Source of the DNA: Pseudomonadota bacterium
GTDB lineage: Bacteria; Pseudomonadota; Alphaproteobacteria; Rhizobiales; Tepidamorphaceae
DNA: 18,492 bases
Reading direction: 5' to 3'
Assembly (NCBI GenBank): GCA_023458595.1
Contig: JAEWYT010000081.1
Span: 1 to 18,492, forward strand
Shown here: in pieces, positions 1 to 7,189 of the stretch
Numbering within the stretch: position 1 is the stretch's first letter
Layout of the letters: the number at the start of each line of letters is the position of its first letter
Notes under the pieces: generated by a model
Told to the model about the DNA's origin: nothing
The model's database searches: none
What the model saw: the letters and a program-made list of their open reading frames with translations, nothing else
Made by a program: the position numbers and the translations under genes

Positions 1-5
1 GGGGG

Positions 6-20
6 GGCGGGGGCCCCGCC
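6..20. other. GC-only palindrome 3' of the binding-protein gene
   Basis: Seven-base arms GGCGGGG and CCCCGCC flank a single G, just beyond the stop codon of the minus-strand binding-protein gene. It could fold in the 3' end of that mRNA and help termination or protect the transcript. No T-tract follows on the minus strand, so this is not a standard intrinsic terminator. The run of G at the very edge of the window may also be partly a sequencing or assembly-end effect. Confidence 0.25.
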
Positions 21-33
21 GCGCGGATTTGCG

Positions 34-1065
34 TTATTTCGCCTTGGCGGCGTCGAGCAGGGAGCGGTCGAACACCTTCTCGACCGGGATGACGGCTTCC
101 TGCGCGCCGACCATGACGAAGTGCTCCTGCGTCGCCTGCAGGTCGTCGACCGCGACTTCGTCCGTGTAGGCCAGCTCCTGGAGAAGCTCGAGCGCGATCT
201 CCGGCGGGATCGACGAATGCTCCTTGACGGCATTCACGTATTCTTCCTCGTGCATGCCCTTCTGCACCTCGCGGACGTATTCCTGCCCGCGCAGATAGAC
301 CCGCAGGAAGGCCTCGAGGGCATCGCGGTTCTTCTCGAGGAACTCGCCCGTCGTCACCAGCGCGCTGACCTGAATGCGCGGCACGAAGTCGGTTTCCTTC
401 ACCAGCTCGACCGCCAGTCCCTGATTGACGGCGATCTTGATCCAGCGCGTGCGCATGCGCCCGCCGTCGATCGTCTTGGTGGCGAGCGCGTTGAGGATGT
501 CGGACTCCTTCATGCGCACCCACTCGATCTCCTTGTAGACGTCGCCGAAGACCTTGTGACCGACCGGGAACGGGCTGACGCTTCCCTTGGGAGGCACGGG
601 CGCGAAGTCGGCGAGACGGCGTCCGGCCAGATCGGCGATCTTGGTCACCTCGCCGCTGTCGTAGAGATCCTTGCGCACGATATAGCCGCGCACGTTGCGC
701 GCAGGTTCGCCGTCATGTGCGGCGACGGCCATCGACGAGCCGCCGATGATGCGCATGTCGGCGCCCGAATGGATCATGTTCCAGAGGTTGGCCGGCAGGT
801 AGCCGTCGAGAACGTCGATCGAGCCCGAGGCCAGCATCGTGGGGTACTGCATGAAGTTCGCGATCTCGGTGACCTCGACGTTCAGCCCCTCCTCCTTGAA
901 CCAGCCCTTCGCCAGTCCGACGATGGTCGCTTCCGACAGGCCGCCGACGCGGATCGTCGTTTCCGCGCTGGCCTGCGGAGCCGAGTGGAAAACCGACAGG
1001 ACAAGTCCCGCGGCGATGGCAAGCCTGCCGGACCTGCCGCGCAGTACGTTGAGCACACGTTGCAT
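34..1065 (-). CDS. ABC transporter periplasmic substrate-binding protein, NMT1/TauA/SsuA-like
   Basis: This is the periplasmic binding protein (343 residues) of the importer encoded with the two preceding minus-strand genes. The N-terminus is a classic Sec signal: basic MQRVLNVLRGR, a hydrophobic stretch at about 15-26, and a likely cut after ASA (residue 34). The mature part begins TTIRVGG and contains a domain-I pattern typical of the NMT1/SsuA group (GLAKGWFKEEGL, MLASGSIDV). I chose ATG 1065 because GGGAGG lies about 7 bases upstream; the in-frame ATG at 1071 is only one base from that site. The gene lies 47 bases after the permease stop. The group binds taurine, sulfonates, nitrate, thiamine precursors or aromatic acids. 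The ligand cannot be read from the sequence. Confidence 0.88.
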   Translation of the reverse strand: MQRVLNVLRGRSGRLAIAAGLVLSVFHSAPQASAETTIRVGGLSEATIVGLAKGWFKEEGLNVEVTEIANFMQYPTMLASGSIDVLDGYLPANLWNMIHSGADMRIIGGSSMAVAAHDGEPARNVRGYIVRKDLYDSGEVTKIADLAGRRLADFAPVPPKGSVSPFPVGHKVFGDVYKEIEWVRMKESDILNALATKTIDGGRMRTRWIKIAVNQGLAVELVKETDFVPRIQVSALVTTGEFLEKNRDALEAFLRVYLRGQEYVREVQKGMHEEEYVNAVKEHSSIPPEIALELLQELAYTDEVAVDDLQATQEHFVMVGAQEAVIPVEKVFDRSLLDAAKAK

Positions 1066-1112
1066 TCGCATTCCTCCCTTTGCTGTGATCCACCCGAGAC
1101 GAGTTCGGACCT

Positions 1113-1895
1113 TCATTTCTCTTTTGCCCAAGGCAGTAGATACTTCTCGAGAATATCTACAAAGTTGAACAGAATAATTCCAAAGATGGCGATGGCGACC
1201 GTGTAGGCATAAAGGATGTTTATCTTGAAGAATTCCGTCGACCACGTAAGAACATATCCGGCCCCGTTCTCGCCGATATACATCTCGACCGCGACAACGA
1301 CGATCAACGAGACAGCGGAGCTTTGACGAAGGCCCGTGAATATCAGCGGAAGCGCCGCGGGAAGCACGACCTTCGTGATCACCTGGTACTGGTTCGCGCC
1401 CAGATCCCTGGCGGCCTTGATCAGTATCTCGTCGACGGTGCGCAGGCCGATCAGCGTGTTGAGCAGCACCGGGAAGAAGGCGCTCACGGTGACGCTGGCG
1501 ATGATCGGCGGATCGCCGATGCCGAAGACGACGAGGAACAGCGACAGCAGGGCGATCTTGGGAAGTGGATAGACCGCGGCGACGATCGGCCAGAAGAACT
1601 GGCGCAACGGCTTCGACAGCCCCACCACGAGACCGAAGACGATGGCGCTTCCCGAGCCGAGCGTGAACCCGGCGACCATCCGCCAGATCGTCACCGAGAA
1701 ATGCTCCATCAGCTCGCCGCTGACGAGGATCTCCCACAACGTGGCCAGCACCACCGACACCGGCGGCAGGAAGAATGCCGAGATCAGCCCGGACCTCACC
1801 GACGCCTCCCACAGCAGGAGGCAGACGACGATCGGGCCGACATTGTAGAGGACGGCGCGCACGACGCCGCGAAGACGCGATCCGTTCGGGTTCAT
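1113..1895 (-). CDS. ABC transporter permease, TauC/SsuC-like
   Basis: Inner-membrane permease of 260 residues, a usual length for TauC/SsuC proteins, which form the channel as homodimers. Several hydrophobic segments are visible, at about residues 15-30, 72-93, 103-123, 131-150, 190-207 and 230-248. The cytoplasmic EAA loop that docks the ATPase is at about 159-190 (KAARDLGAN, then VVLPAALPLIFTGLR). The start ATG overlaps the upstream ATPase stop as ATGA (1892-1895), so translation of the two is probably coupled. Family membership is clear; the transported compound is not. Confidence 0.9.
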   Translation of the reverse strand: MNPNGSRLRGVVRAVLYNVGPIVVCLLLWEASVRSGLISAFFLPPVSVVLATLWEILVSGELMEHFSVTIWRMVAGFTLGSGSAIVFGLVVGLSKPLRQFFWPIVAAVYPLPKIALLSLFLVVFGIGDPPIIASVTVSAFFPVLLNTLIGLRTVDEILIKAARDLGANQYQVITKVVLPAALPLIFTGLRQSSAVSLIVVVAVEMYIGENGAGYVLTWSTEFFKINILYAYTVAIAIFGIILFNFVDILEKYLLPWAKEK

Positions 1896-2677
1896 GCCGC
1901 GTCCGCCTCCGTCGATTCGAGGCGGTCGAATTCCGCCTTTATCGACTCCCAGGCATGGTCGGCGATCCGGTGGAACTCGCTGGATACGAGCATGTCCAGC
2001 GTCCGGGGGCGCGGCAGCGTGACCGGAATGATCTCCTTGATGCGGCCCGGATGCGCCGACATCACCGCGACGCGGTCACCCAGCAGGACCGCCTCGTCGA
2101 TGGAGTGCGTCACGTAGACGACCGTCTTCTTGTACTGGTCCCAGATGCGCAGCAGCTCGATCTGCATGAGCGCGCGCGTCTGCGCGTCGAGCGCGGCCAG
2201 CGGCTCGTCCATCAGCAGCACTTCGGGGTCGTTGCAGAGCGCCCGCGCCAGCGCCACGCGCTGCTGCATGCCGCCCGAGAGCTCGTGCGGATAGGCGTCC
2301 TCGAACTTCCTCAAGCCGACGACGTTCGTGAAGTGGCGTGCCCGCTCCATCCGCGCCTTCTGCGCCATGCCGCGCATCTCGCAGCCGAAGACGACGTTCT
2401 TCAGGACGGTGCGCCACGGAAACAGCGCATAGCGCTGCCAGACCATTGTCGTCACCGGGCCGTCGGCCTTGCGCTCGCCGCGAAAGGAGACCTTGCCGCT
2501 GGTTGCCGTTTCGAGGCCCGCGATGATCTGCAGAAGGGTCGATTTTCCGCAGCCGGACGGCCCGAGCAGCGTCAGGAACTCGCTTGAGGCCACCGACAGG
2601 CTCGTCTTGGTGAGCGCCTCGACCTCGCGACCGCGCGCGAGGAACTTCTTCTCAACGTCTTCGACGACGATTTCCAT
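1892..2677 (-). CDS. ABC transporter ATP-binding protein, TauB/SsuB-like
   Basis: Cytoplasmic ATPase subunit, 261 residues, that powers the importer. All nucleotide-binding motifs are present: Walker A GPSGCGKST (39-47), Q-loop Gln81 in VWQRYALFPWR, signature LSGGMQQR (133-140), Walker B LLMDEP with D157/E158, D-loop ALD, and switch His191 in YVTHSIDEA. The PWRT after the Q-loop is characteristic of the nitrate/taurine/sulfonate class. I chose ATG 2677, which lies 2 bases after the regulator's stop with GGGGA about 6 bases upstream. The alternative TTG at 2698 would overlap the regulator and has no family support. The stop overlaps the permease start. Confidence 0.92.
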   Translation of the reverse strand: MEIVVEDVEKKFLARGREVEALTKTSLSVASSEFLTLLGPSGCGKSTLLQIIAGLETATSGKVSFRGERKADGPVTTMVWQRYALFPWRTVLKNVVFGCEMRGMAQKARMERARHFTNVVGLRKFEDAYPHELSGGMQQRVALARALCNDPEVLLMDEPLAALDAQTRALMQIELLRIWDQYKKTVVYVTHSIDEAVLLGDRVAVMSAHPGRIKEIIPVTLPRPRTLDMLVSSEFHRIADHAWESIKAEFDRLESTEADAA

Positions 2678-2679
2678 GC

Positions 2680-3402
2680 TCAGTCCCCGCAACCGCAATC
2701 GTGCGAGGAGGATTTGAGCGAGTCCTGGATCTGCTTGATATGCGCGCGCATGAGCAGATAGGCGGAAGCGGAATCACCGGCCTCCAGCGCGTCGGTTATC
2801 CGCACGTGATAGTCCTGCGTGCTATCGATCACGCTGCTTTCGAGCGTCGATTTGCTGATGTTGTAGATGAGGTTGTCCATCACCGCGCCCACTCCGGCGA
2901 TGATGATGGGATTGCCGGTGATCTCGGCGATCTGCCGGTGAAATTCCAGATTGGCGACGCGCCGTCGCTGCGCCGACAGCGCGGCGTCGCGCGATTCCGC
3001 GATGTTCGCCCTCAGCGCCGCGATCACTTCATCGGTGCGCCGGCGCGAGGCCAGCGACGCCGCCTCCGGCTCCAGCGCCATGCGCGCCTCGGTGAGATGG
3101 TCGAGCGTCGTGTGCCCGAAGCGCAGCAGCGTCGAAAGCGAGTCCGAGACGAGGCTGCTGGTCGGGCGAGAGACGAAGGTGCCGCCAGTCGCTCCCTTGC
3201 GGATCACCACCAGGCCCGACGCCTCGAGCGAGTGCAGAGCCTCGCGCAGAACCTGCGGACTGGTGTTGAGAAGCTTGGCGAATTCCCGCTCCGGCGGCAG
3301 CCGGTCTCCGACGGACAATTCGCCTGAGAGAATGTTGTCTTTGATCTGTTCGGCCACGCCTTCGGCAATTCGCCGACCGGAAACCGGCTGAAATGTCGGC
3401 AT
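2680..3402 (-). CDS. GntR-family transcriptional regulator, FadR/FCD subfamily
   Basis: DNA-binding regulator of 240 residues. The winged helix-turn-helix spans about 9-78 (DRLPPEREFAKLL, then SPQVLREALHSLEASGLV). An all-helical FCD effector domain follows at about 105-228. It keeps the histidines that usually hold a metal and the organic-acid ligand: H155 in LEFHRQI, H199 in DYHVRI and H221 in MRAHI. FCD regulators normally repress transport or catabolic genes and release DNA on binding a carboxylate. It is the first gene of the transporter operon and divergent from an SDR, so it probably controls both and itself. ATG 3402 has AGGGAGA 5 bases upstream. The tail ends in a small cysteine cluster (DCGCGD), which is unusual. 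The ligand is unknown. Confidence 0.9.
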   Translation of the reverse strand: MPTFQPVSGRRIAEGVAEQIKDNILSGELSVGDRLPPEREFAKLLNTSPQVLREALHSLEASGLVVIRKGATGGTFVSRPTSSLVSDSLSTLLRFGHTTLDHLTEARMALEPEAASLASRRRTDEVIAALRANIAESRDAALSAQRRRVANLEFHRQIAEITGNPIIIAGVGAVMDNLIYNISKSTLESSVIDSTQDYHVRITDALEAGDSASAYLLMRAHIKQIQDSLKSSSHDCGCGD

Positions 3403-3436
3403 TGGCTCTCCCTTCGAACAGTTTTTGATATTTTTA

Positions 3437-3465
3437 AAAGCGCAATGCGTTATGCATTGTGTTTT
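3437..3465. promoter_or_regulatory. Palindromic operator, probable GntR binding site
   Basis: A perfect inverted repeat CAATGC-GTTAT-GCATTG lies at 3443-3459. It extends imperfectly outwards to AAA at 3437-3439 and TTT at 3463-3465. It sits between the divergent regulator and SDR genes and covers the likely -10 of the regulator's promoter. GntR/FCD proteins bind such short palindromes as dimers, so autorepression and control of the divergent SDR are the natural reading. Assignment to this regulator is inference. Confidence 0.6.
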
Positions 3466-3477
3466 AGAAGGTGTCAA
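3449..3477 (-). promoter_or_regulatory. Sigma-70 type promoter for the regulator-transporter operon
   Basis: Reading the minus strand, a perfect -35 TTGACA (3477-3472) is followed after 17 bases by CATAAC (3454-3449), which matches four of six -10 bases. Transcription would begin near 3442, about 40 bases before the regulator's ATG. The -10 lies inside the CAATGC/GCATTG palindrome, so a protein bound there would block RNA polymerase. Confidence 0.55.
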
Positions 3478-3518
3478 GCCAACATGCGCGCACGAAACGC
3501 AACCAAGCGAGGAGCAGG

Positions 3519-4277
3519 ATGGGTCGGGTTCAGGACCGGGTGGCCATTGTCACCGGAGGCGCGCAGGGGATCGGTGCGGTCTACGCGGCCGCGTTGGCGA
3601 AGGAGGGCGCGAAAGTGGTCATCGCGGACATCGTCGACGGAACGAGTGTGGCCGAGCGCATCGTCGACGGGGGCGGCAAGGCCATCCAGGTGAAAACCGA
3701 TGTCGGCGACGAGCAGTCGATCCGGAACATGGTCGAGGCGACGGCTTCGGAATTCGGGCGCATCGATATCCTGGTATCGAACGCCGCGATCTACGCCTCG
3801 CTCGGAATGAAGCCGTTCACCGAGATCGATACCGCCGAGTGGGATCGCGTGCTCGCCGTCAATGTCCGGGGTCCCTTCCTGTGCGCCAAGGCCGTGATAC
3901 CTCACATGCGCAAGGGCGGATGGGGGCGCATCGTCAACATCTCGTCGGGGACCGTTTTCAAGGGAACCCCGTATCTGCTGCACTACGTGGCGTCGAAGGG
4001 CGCCATTCTGGCGATGACGCGGTCGCTGGCGCGCGAGGTGGGAGACGGCGGGATCTGCGTCAACACGCTGGCGCCCGGATTCGTTCTCAGCGACACCGTG
4101 CTGCTCAACGAGAAGCTCCGGTCCGCCCTCACCGATACCGTCCGCTCGAGCCGTTCGATCAAACGCGACCAGCTTCCCGAAGACCTGATCGGAACGCTCA
4201 TCTTCCTGGCCTCCGACGACAGCGGCTTTGTCACCGGCCAGTGCATCGTCGTCGACGGCGGGTCGGTCATGCACTGA
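3519..4277 (+). CDS. Short-chain dehydrogenase/reductase (SDR 1)
   Basis: Classical NAD(P)-dependent SDR of 252 residues. It has the cofactor motif TGGAQGIG (12-19), Asp37 at the end of the second strand (favouring NAD), the NAA stabilising motif (88-90), and the tetrad N115, S143, Y156, K160 (YVASK). The C-terminal FVTGQ/VDGG signature is intact. ATG 3519 has GAGGAG at 3509-3514; the upstream GTG at 3471 would add an unlikely charged N-terminus. It is divergent from the GntR regulator and probably controlled by it. The expected reaction is oxidation of a hydroxy group or hydroxyacyl-CoA, or the reverse; the substrate is not identifiable. Confidence 0.9.
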   Translation: MGRVQDRVAIVTGGAQGIGAVYAAALAKEGAKVVIADIVDGTSVAERIVDGGGKAIQVKTDVGDEQSIRNMVEATASEFGRIDILVSNAAIYASLGMKPFTEIDTAEWDRVLAVNVRGPFLCAKAVIPHMRKGGWGRIVNISSGTVFKGTPYLLHYVASKGAILAMTRSLAREVGDGGICVNTLAPGFVLSDTVLLNEKLRSALTDTVRSSRSIKRDQLPEDLIGTLIFLASDDSGFVTGQCIVVDGGSVMH

Positions 4278-4292
4278 CCGGCCGGCCCGGTC
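4276..4292 (+). terminator. GC-rich inverted repeat at the SDR 1 stop
   Basis: GACCGG and CCGGTC arms separated by CCGGC overlap the TGA of SDR 1. No T-run follows, so it is at best a weak or Rho-assisted 3' structure. Confidence 0.25.
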
Positions 4293-4634
4293 GGCCGTTC
4301 CGTATCCTGACCCTCGTGGGGCCTCCTCGAGGCTCTCGCCCGCAATTATGCGCCGAGCCGCTACACGGGCGCCGACATTGTGGCCCCGACCGTGCGCCCG
4401 CGCCTGATCCGTGGCCGGCGCCTGGCATCCCTCGCCGGTCGAACGCGACACCAGGGCAAAGCGGATTGCGCCCTTCGGAATCGTCCGTGAAGCGCGGGCG
4501 GACCGAAGAGCGGGGCCAACCCCGTTCCGGGAGGGACGACAGCCAGGACGAGCCGGGCGCACACGCGTCCGGACACCACCTGGTGGAAAGAGCAAACAGG
4601 CTGCGCAAGGGCACCGACCGGTCACTTTTTTGGA
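4293..4634. other. Stretch without a supported gene
   Basis: About 340 bases with no supported start, ribosome site or recognisable domain on either strand. One plus-strand frame is open from 4311 to 4490 without a start codon. It reads plausibly protein-like at its beginning (LLEALARNYAPSRYTGADIV, from 4323), so it could be a worn gene fragment. I do not recognise the family. The stretch ends in the promoter of the next operon. Confidence 0.4.
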
Positions 4635-4663
4635 TTGAACGAATGTTCAGTCATTGGTATATG
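4635..4663 (+). promoter_or_regulatory. Promoter of the 4705-10383 operon
   Basis: TTGAAC (4635-4640) and TATATG (4658-4663), each four of six consensus bases, stand exactly 17 bases apart. This is in locally AT-richer DNA 42 bases before the first gene. Transcription would start near 4670. A palindromic operator overlaps the -35 element and most of the spacer. Confidence 0.5.
4636..4653. promoter_or_regulatory. TetR/FadR-like operator box A
   Basis: The 18-base TGAACGAATGTTCAGTCA can be read as TGAACGA-4-TCAGTCA. It also contains a perfect 14-base dyad TGAAC-GAAT-GTTCA (4636-4649). It resembles the consensus of the Bacillus subtilis TetR-family acyl-CoA sensor FadR (TGAATGA-MTAN-TCATTCA), agreeing at about 15 of 18 positions by my count. 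It overlaps the promoter, as expected for repression. A related box lies at 13656-13673. The binding protein is not encoded in this window. Confidence 0.55.
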
Positions 4664-4704
4664 AAAACAAAAATGGCTCGCATCGCAGAGCAACCTGACA
4701 AAGC

Positions 4705-5538
4705 ATGATGGTAGGAACGACCCAAGCGAAGTTCGAGACCCTTCGGGTGACGGTACACGGCGCGCGAGCCGATATCGTGCTCGATCGCCCCGACAAGCTG
4801 AACCCGCTCGACCGCGTCACGGTCGGCGCTCTCAAGGACGCCGTCTCCTGGCTGGACGAACAGGACGGCGTTCGCGTTGTCGTCGTCAGCGGAAGCGGGC
4901 GGGCCTTTTCCGCCGGCGGCGACCTCGGCGGCTATCTGAAGCTCTATCGCGATAGAGAGGGCTTCTCGGCCTTTCTCGAGGATTTCTTCACGATGCTCAC
5001 GGGCATCGAGAGGTCCGCCAGGATCTACGTCGCGGCGGTGAACGGGATATGTGTTGCGGGCGGTCTGGAATTGCTCCTGGCCTGCGATCTCGCCGTCGCC
5101 GACGCTGACGCGCGGATCGGTGACGGCCACCTCAACTTCGGACAGCTGCCCGGCGCCGGCGGATCGCAGCGCCTGCCCAGGGCGATCGGAGCGGCGCGCG
5201 CGCGCGATCTCGTCTTCACGGGCCGCCTCCTCGAAGCCGAGGAAGCCCTGCGCATCGGGCTGGTCACCGCCGTGGCCGAAGCAGGCAAGCTGGACGAAAC
5301 CGTCGACGGCCTCGTCGAGACCATGCTCGCGCACAGCGCGCGAGGTCTCGCCGGCGCCAAGCGCCTCATCAACGAAGGGCTGAACATGCCGATCGAGGAA
5401 GCGCTGCGCTTCGAGATCGATTTCGTCCGCGACTACGCAACGACGGATCCGGACGCGACGGAGGGACTGGTGGCGTTTCGCGACAAGCGTCGGCCCGAAT
5501 TCAGCCGGTCGCTGGCACCGTTGCCGGACAAGGATTGA
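4705..5538 (+). CDS. Enoyl-CoA hydratase/isomerase (crotonase) family protein
   Basis: Cytoplasmic crotonase-fold protein of 277 residues, first in its operon. The oxyanion-hole regions are present (FSAGGDL at 68-74; VAGGLELLLACD at 117-128), as is the LPGAGGSQRLPR block (148-159). Of the two catalytic glutamates of mammalian enoyl-CoA hydratase, E144 is kept as E122 in GGLEL. The E164 equivalent, exactly 20 residues later, is His142 in GDGHLNFG. Crotonases with one glutamate often act as isomerases, hydrolases or lyases, so simple hydratase activity is uncertain. The start is ATG 4705 (or 4708), with only a weak ribosome site; a tiny upstream frame ends across it as ATGA. Sixteen bases separate it from the next gene. 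Confidence 0.87.
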   Translation: MMVGTTQAKFETLRVTVHGARADIVLDRPDKLNPLDRVTVGALKDAVSWLDEQDGVRVVVVSGSGRAFSAGGDLGGYLKLYRDREGFSAFLEDFFTMLTGIERSARIYVAAVNGICVAGGLELLLACDLAVADADARIGDGHLNFGQLPGAGGSQRLPRAIGAARARDLVFTGRLLEAEEALRIGLVTAVAEAGKLDETVDGLVETMLAHSARGLAGAKRLINEGLNMPIEEALRFEIDFVRDYATTDPDATEGLVAFRDKRRPEFSRSLAPLPDKD

Positions 5539-5554
5539 GGAGACGGCTCGCACC

Positions 5555-6715
5555 ATGTGGGCACTAAGGGACAAGTACGCGCTGGCCGGCATCGGGGCGA
5601 CCGCATATACCAAGACGTCCGGGCGGACGGTCCTGGCGCAGGCGGTCGAAGCCTGCACAAACGCCCTCGACGATGCCGGCCTCGCGAAGGACGCGGTCGA
5701 CGGAGTAGTCAGCTTCCAGTTCAAGGATTCCGCGCCGGCGATGGCGGTCGCCTCGTCGATGGGGCTTCCGGCCGCGCATCATTGCGTCGACTACGAAGCC
5801 GGCGGCAACGGCGCCAACCTGATCATCCTGGCCGCGATGGCGGCGATCGAGGCGGGGCTGGCGACCAACGTGCTGTGCTTCCGGGCGATGAACGGGCGTT
5901 CGGGTTTCCGCCTCGGCGGCGGCCGGGAGATGGCCGCGCGCGGCGTCTCGCAATACACCGCCCCGTTCGGCTGGATAACGTATCCCCAGGCGATGGCCAT
6001 GTGGTGCCGGCGCCACATGAACCGTTACGGCACGACCAGCGAACAGCTTGGCCGGGTAGCGGTCGACATACGCGCCAACGCGATCGACAACCCGCGCGCG
6101 ATGATGCGCACGCCGCTGACCCTGGAGGATCATCAGGCCTCCCGCCCGATCGTCGATCCTTTCCGGATGTACGACATCTGCCTCGAAAGCGACGGCGCGT
6201 GCGCGGTCCTGGTGACGTCGGCCGAGCGGGCGCGCGACCTGCGCAAGCCGCCGGTGCTGATCATGGGCGGAGCCTACGGCGCCGGTCCAGCGCAGGGGGA
6301 TGACCTGTTCGACGCGCTTCGCTGGCCCGACCACTCGCACAACTTCCTGCCCTACATCCGCGACGAACTGTGGAGCAAGGCGGGCGTGGGGCCGAAGGAT
6401 GTCGACATCGCCGAGATATACGACTGCTTCACCTACAGCGTTCTGATGGCGCTCGAAGGGCTGGGTTTCTGTGCCCCCGGCGAAGCGGCCGGCATGGTCG
6501 CCGACGGCCATATCCGGCGTGACGGCGCCTTGCCGGTCAACACGCACGGCGGTCTACTGTCGGAAGCCTACATTCATGGTCTCAACCACGTGCTCGAAGC
6601 CGTCGAGCAGTTGCGCGGCGACGCCGGACCGCGGCAGGTTCCCGATGCCCGCATCGCGCTGACCACCGCCGGCGCAATGACCTGCGGCAGCGCGCTCGTC
6701 CTGAGGGCCGCATGA
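5555..6715 (+). CDS. Thiolase-fold protein, Ltp2/SCP-x-like; probable acyl-CoA aldolase subunit
   Basis: Thiolase-superfamily protein of 386 residues, the length of lipid-transfer-type (SCP-x/Ltp) thiolases. The position that carries the nucleophilic Cys in true thiolases reads EAGGNGAN (81-88), with Gly in place of Cys, so Claisen chemistry is unlikely. Other blocks are intact: ESDGACAVLV (211-220), EIYDCFTYS (287-295), VNTHGG (328-333) and MTCGSA (375-380). Tyr289 and Tyr339 are 50 residues apart, as are the two tyrosines reported as catalytic in the Ltp2 steroid side-chain aldolase (Y294/Y344, from memory). The next gene overlaps it as ATGATGA and encodes a DUF35 protein, the partner such aldolases need. 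I infer retro-aldol cleavage of a beta-hydroxyacyl-CoA. Confidence 0.85.
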   Translation: MWALRDKYALAGIGATAYTKTSGRTVLAQAVEACTNALDDAGLAKDAVDGVVSFQFKDSAPAMAVASSMGLPAAHHCVDYEAGGNGANLIILAAMAAIEAGLATNVLCFRAMNGRSGFRLGGGREMAARGVSQYTAPFGWITYPQAMAMWCRRHMNRYGTTSEQLGRVAVDIRANAIDNPRAMMRTPLTLEDHQASRPIVDPFRMYDICLESDGACAVLVTSAERARDLRKPPVLIMGGAYGAGPAQGDDLFDALRWPDHSHNFLPYIRDELWSKAGVGPKDVDIAEIYDCFTYSVLMALEGLGFCAPGEAAGMVADGHIRRDGALPVNTHGGLLSEAYIHGLNHVLEAVEQLRGDAGPRQVPDARIALTTAGAMTCGSALVLRAA

Positions 6716-7140
6716 TGAACGAGACCAATCTCCCGATACGTCCTCTTCCCGAAGCGGACCCGGATTCGGCACCGTTCTGGGAAGGCGTGTCCCGGGGCGA
6801 ATTGCTGCTGCAGCGGTGCGGCGAATGCGCGACGTTCCGGTTCCCGCCGGGCGAAACATGTCCGCACTGCCTCTCCCGCGAAGCGGACTGGCGTCCTGCG
6901 AGCGGGCGCGGGCGCGTGTTCAGCTGGATCGTCGTGCGCCACCCGATCCCCCGCGAGATTTTCGCCGACCAGGTTCCCTACATCGTCGCGCTGATCGAAC
7001 TGGAGGAAGGCGTCCGGATCGCGTCCAATCTCGTCAACATCGACCCCGGCGACGTCAGCGACGGAATGCCCGTCGCGGTCACGTTCCGGCACGTGGCGCC
7101 CGATCGCATCCTCCACGCATTCGAACCCGTCGACGACTGA
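6712..7140 (+). CDS. DUF35 zinc-ribbon/OB-fold protein, partner of the thiolase-like protein
   Basis: Small protein of 142 residues with the two DUF35 parts. A rubredoxin-like zinc ribbon has Cys36, Cys39, Cys50 and Cys53 (CxxC-x10-CxxC), and an OB-fold follows at about 66-135. The N-terminal PDSAPFWEGVSRGELLLQRC segment is typical of this family. Such proteins form obligate complexes with thiolase-fold partners (for example ChsH2 with Ltp2) and help bind the CoA ester. Its start lies within the stop of the thiolase-like gene (ATGATGA, 6712-6718), which suggests equal production of the two subunits. Which of the two ATGs is used (6712 or 6715) is undecided. Assignment is secure at family level. 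Confidence 0.92.
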   Translation: MMNETNLPIRPLPEADPDSAPFWEGVSRGELLLQRCGECATFRFPPGETCPHCLSREADWRPASGRGRVFSWIVVRHPIPREIFADQVPYIVALIELEEGVRIASNLVNIDPGDVSDGMPVAVTFRHVAPDRILHAFEPVDD

Positions 7141-7189
7141 GCGGGCGAAACGCGGCGGCGAAGCATCCGAGAACAGGAGCAACAAGACC

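Noticed and set aside
1..13. G-rich run at the window start as a special element
   Set aside because: Lies at the sequence edge and may be an end artefact; only the short palindrome is listed, at low confidence.
34..1812. One minus-strand frame open for 592 codons covering the binding protein and antisense of part of the permease region
   Set aside because: Only the part from 1065 is family-like and has a signal peptide and ribosome site. The upstream part is a high-GC shadow of the permease gene in another frame.
2675..2698. TTG start for the Tau-type ATPase
   Set aside because: It would overlap the regulator, and the ATG at 2677 has a ribosome site and matches the family start.
3474..4625. 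Long minus-strand frame antisense to SDR 1
   Set aside because: Composition is that of a GC-rich shadow, and it has no domain. SDR 1 on the plus strand has full catalytic motifs.
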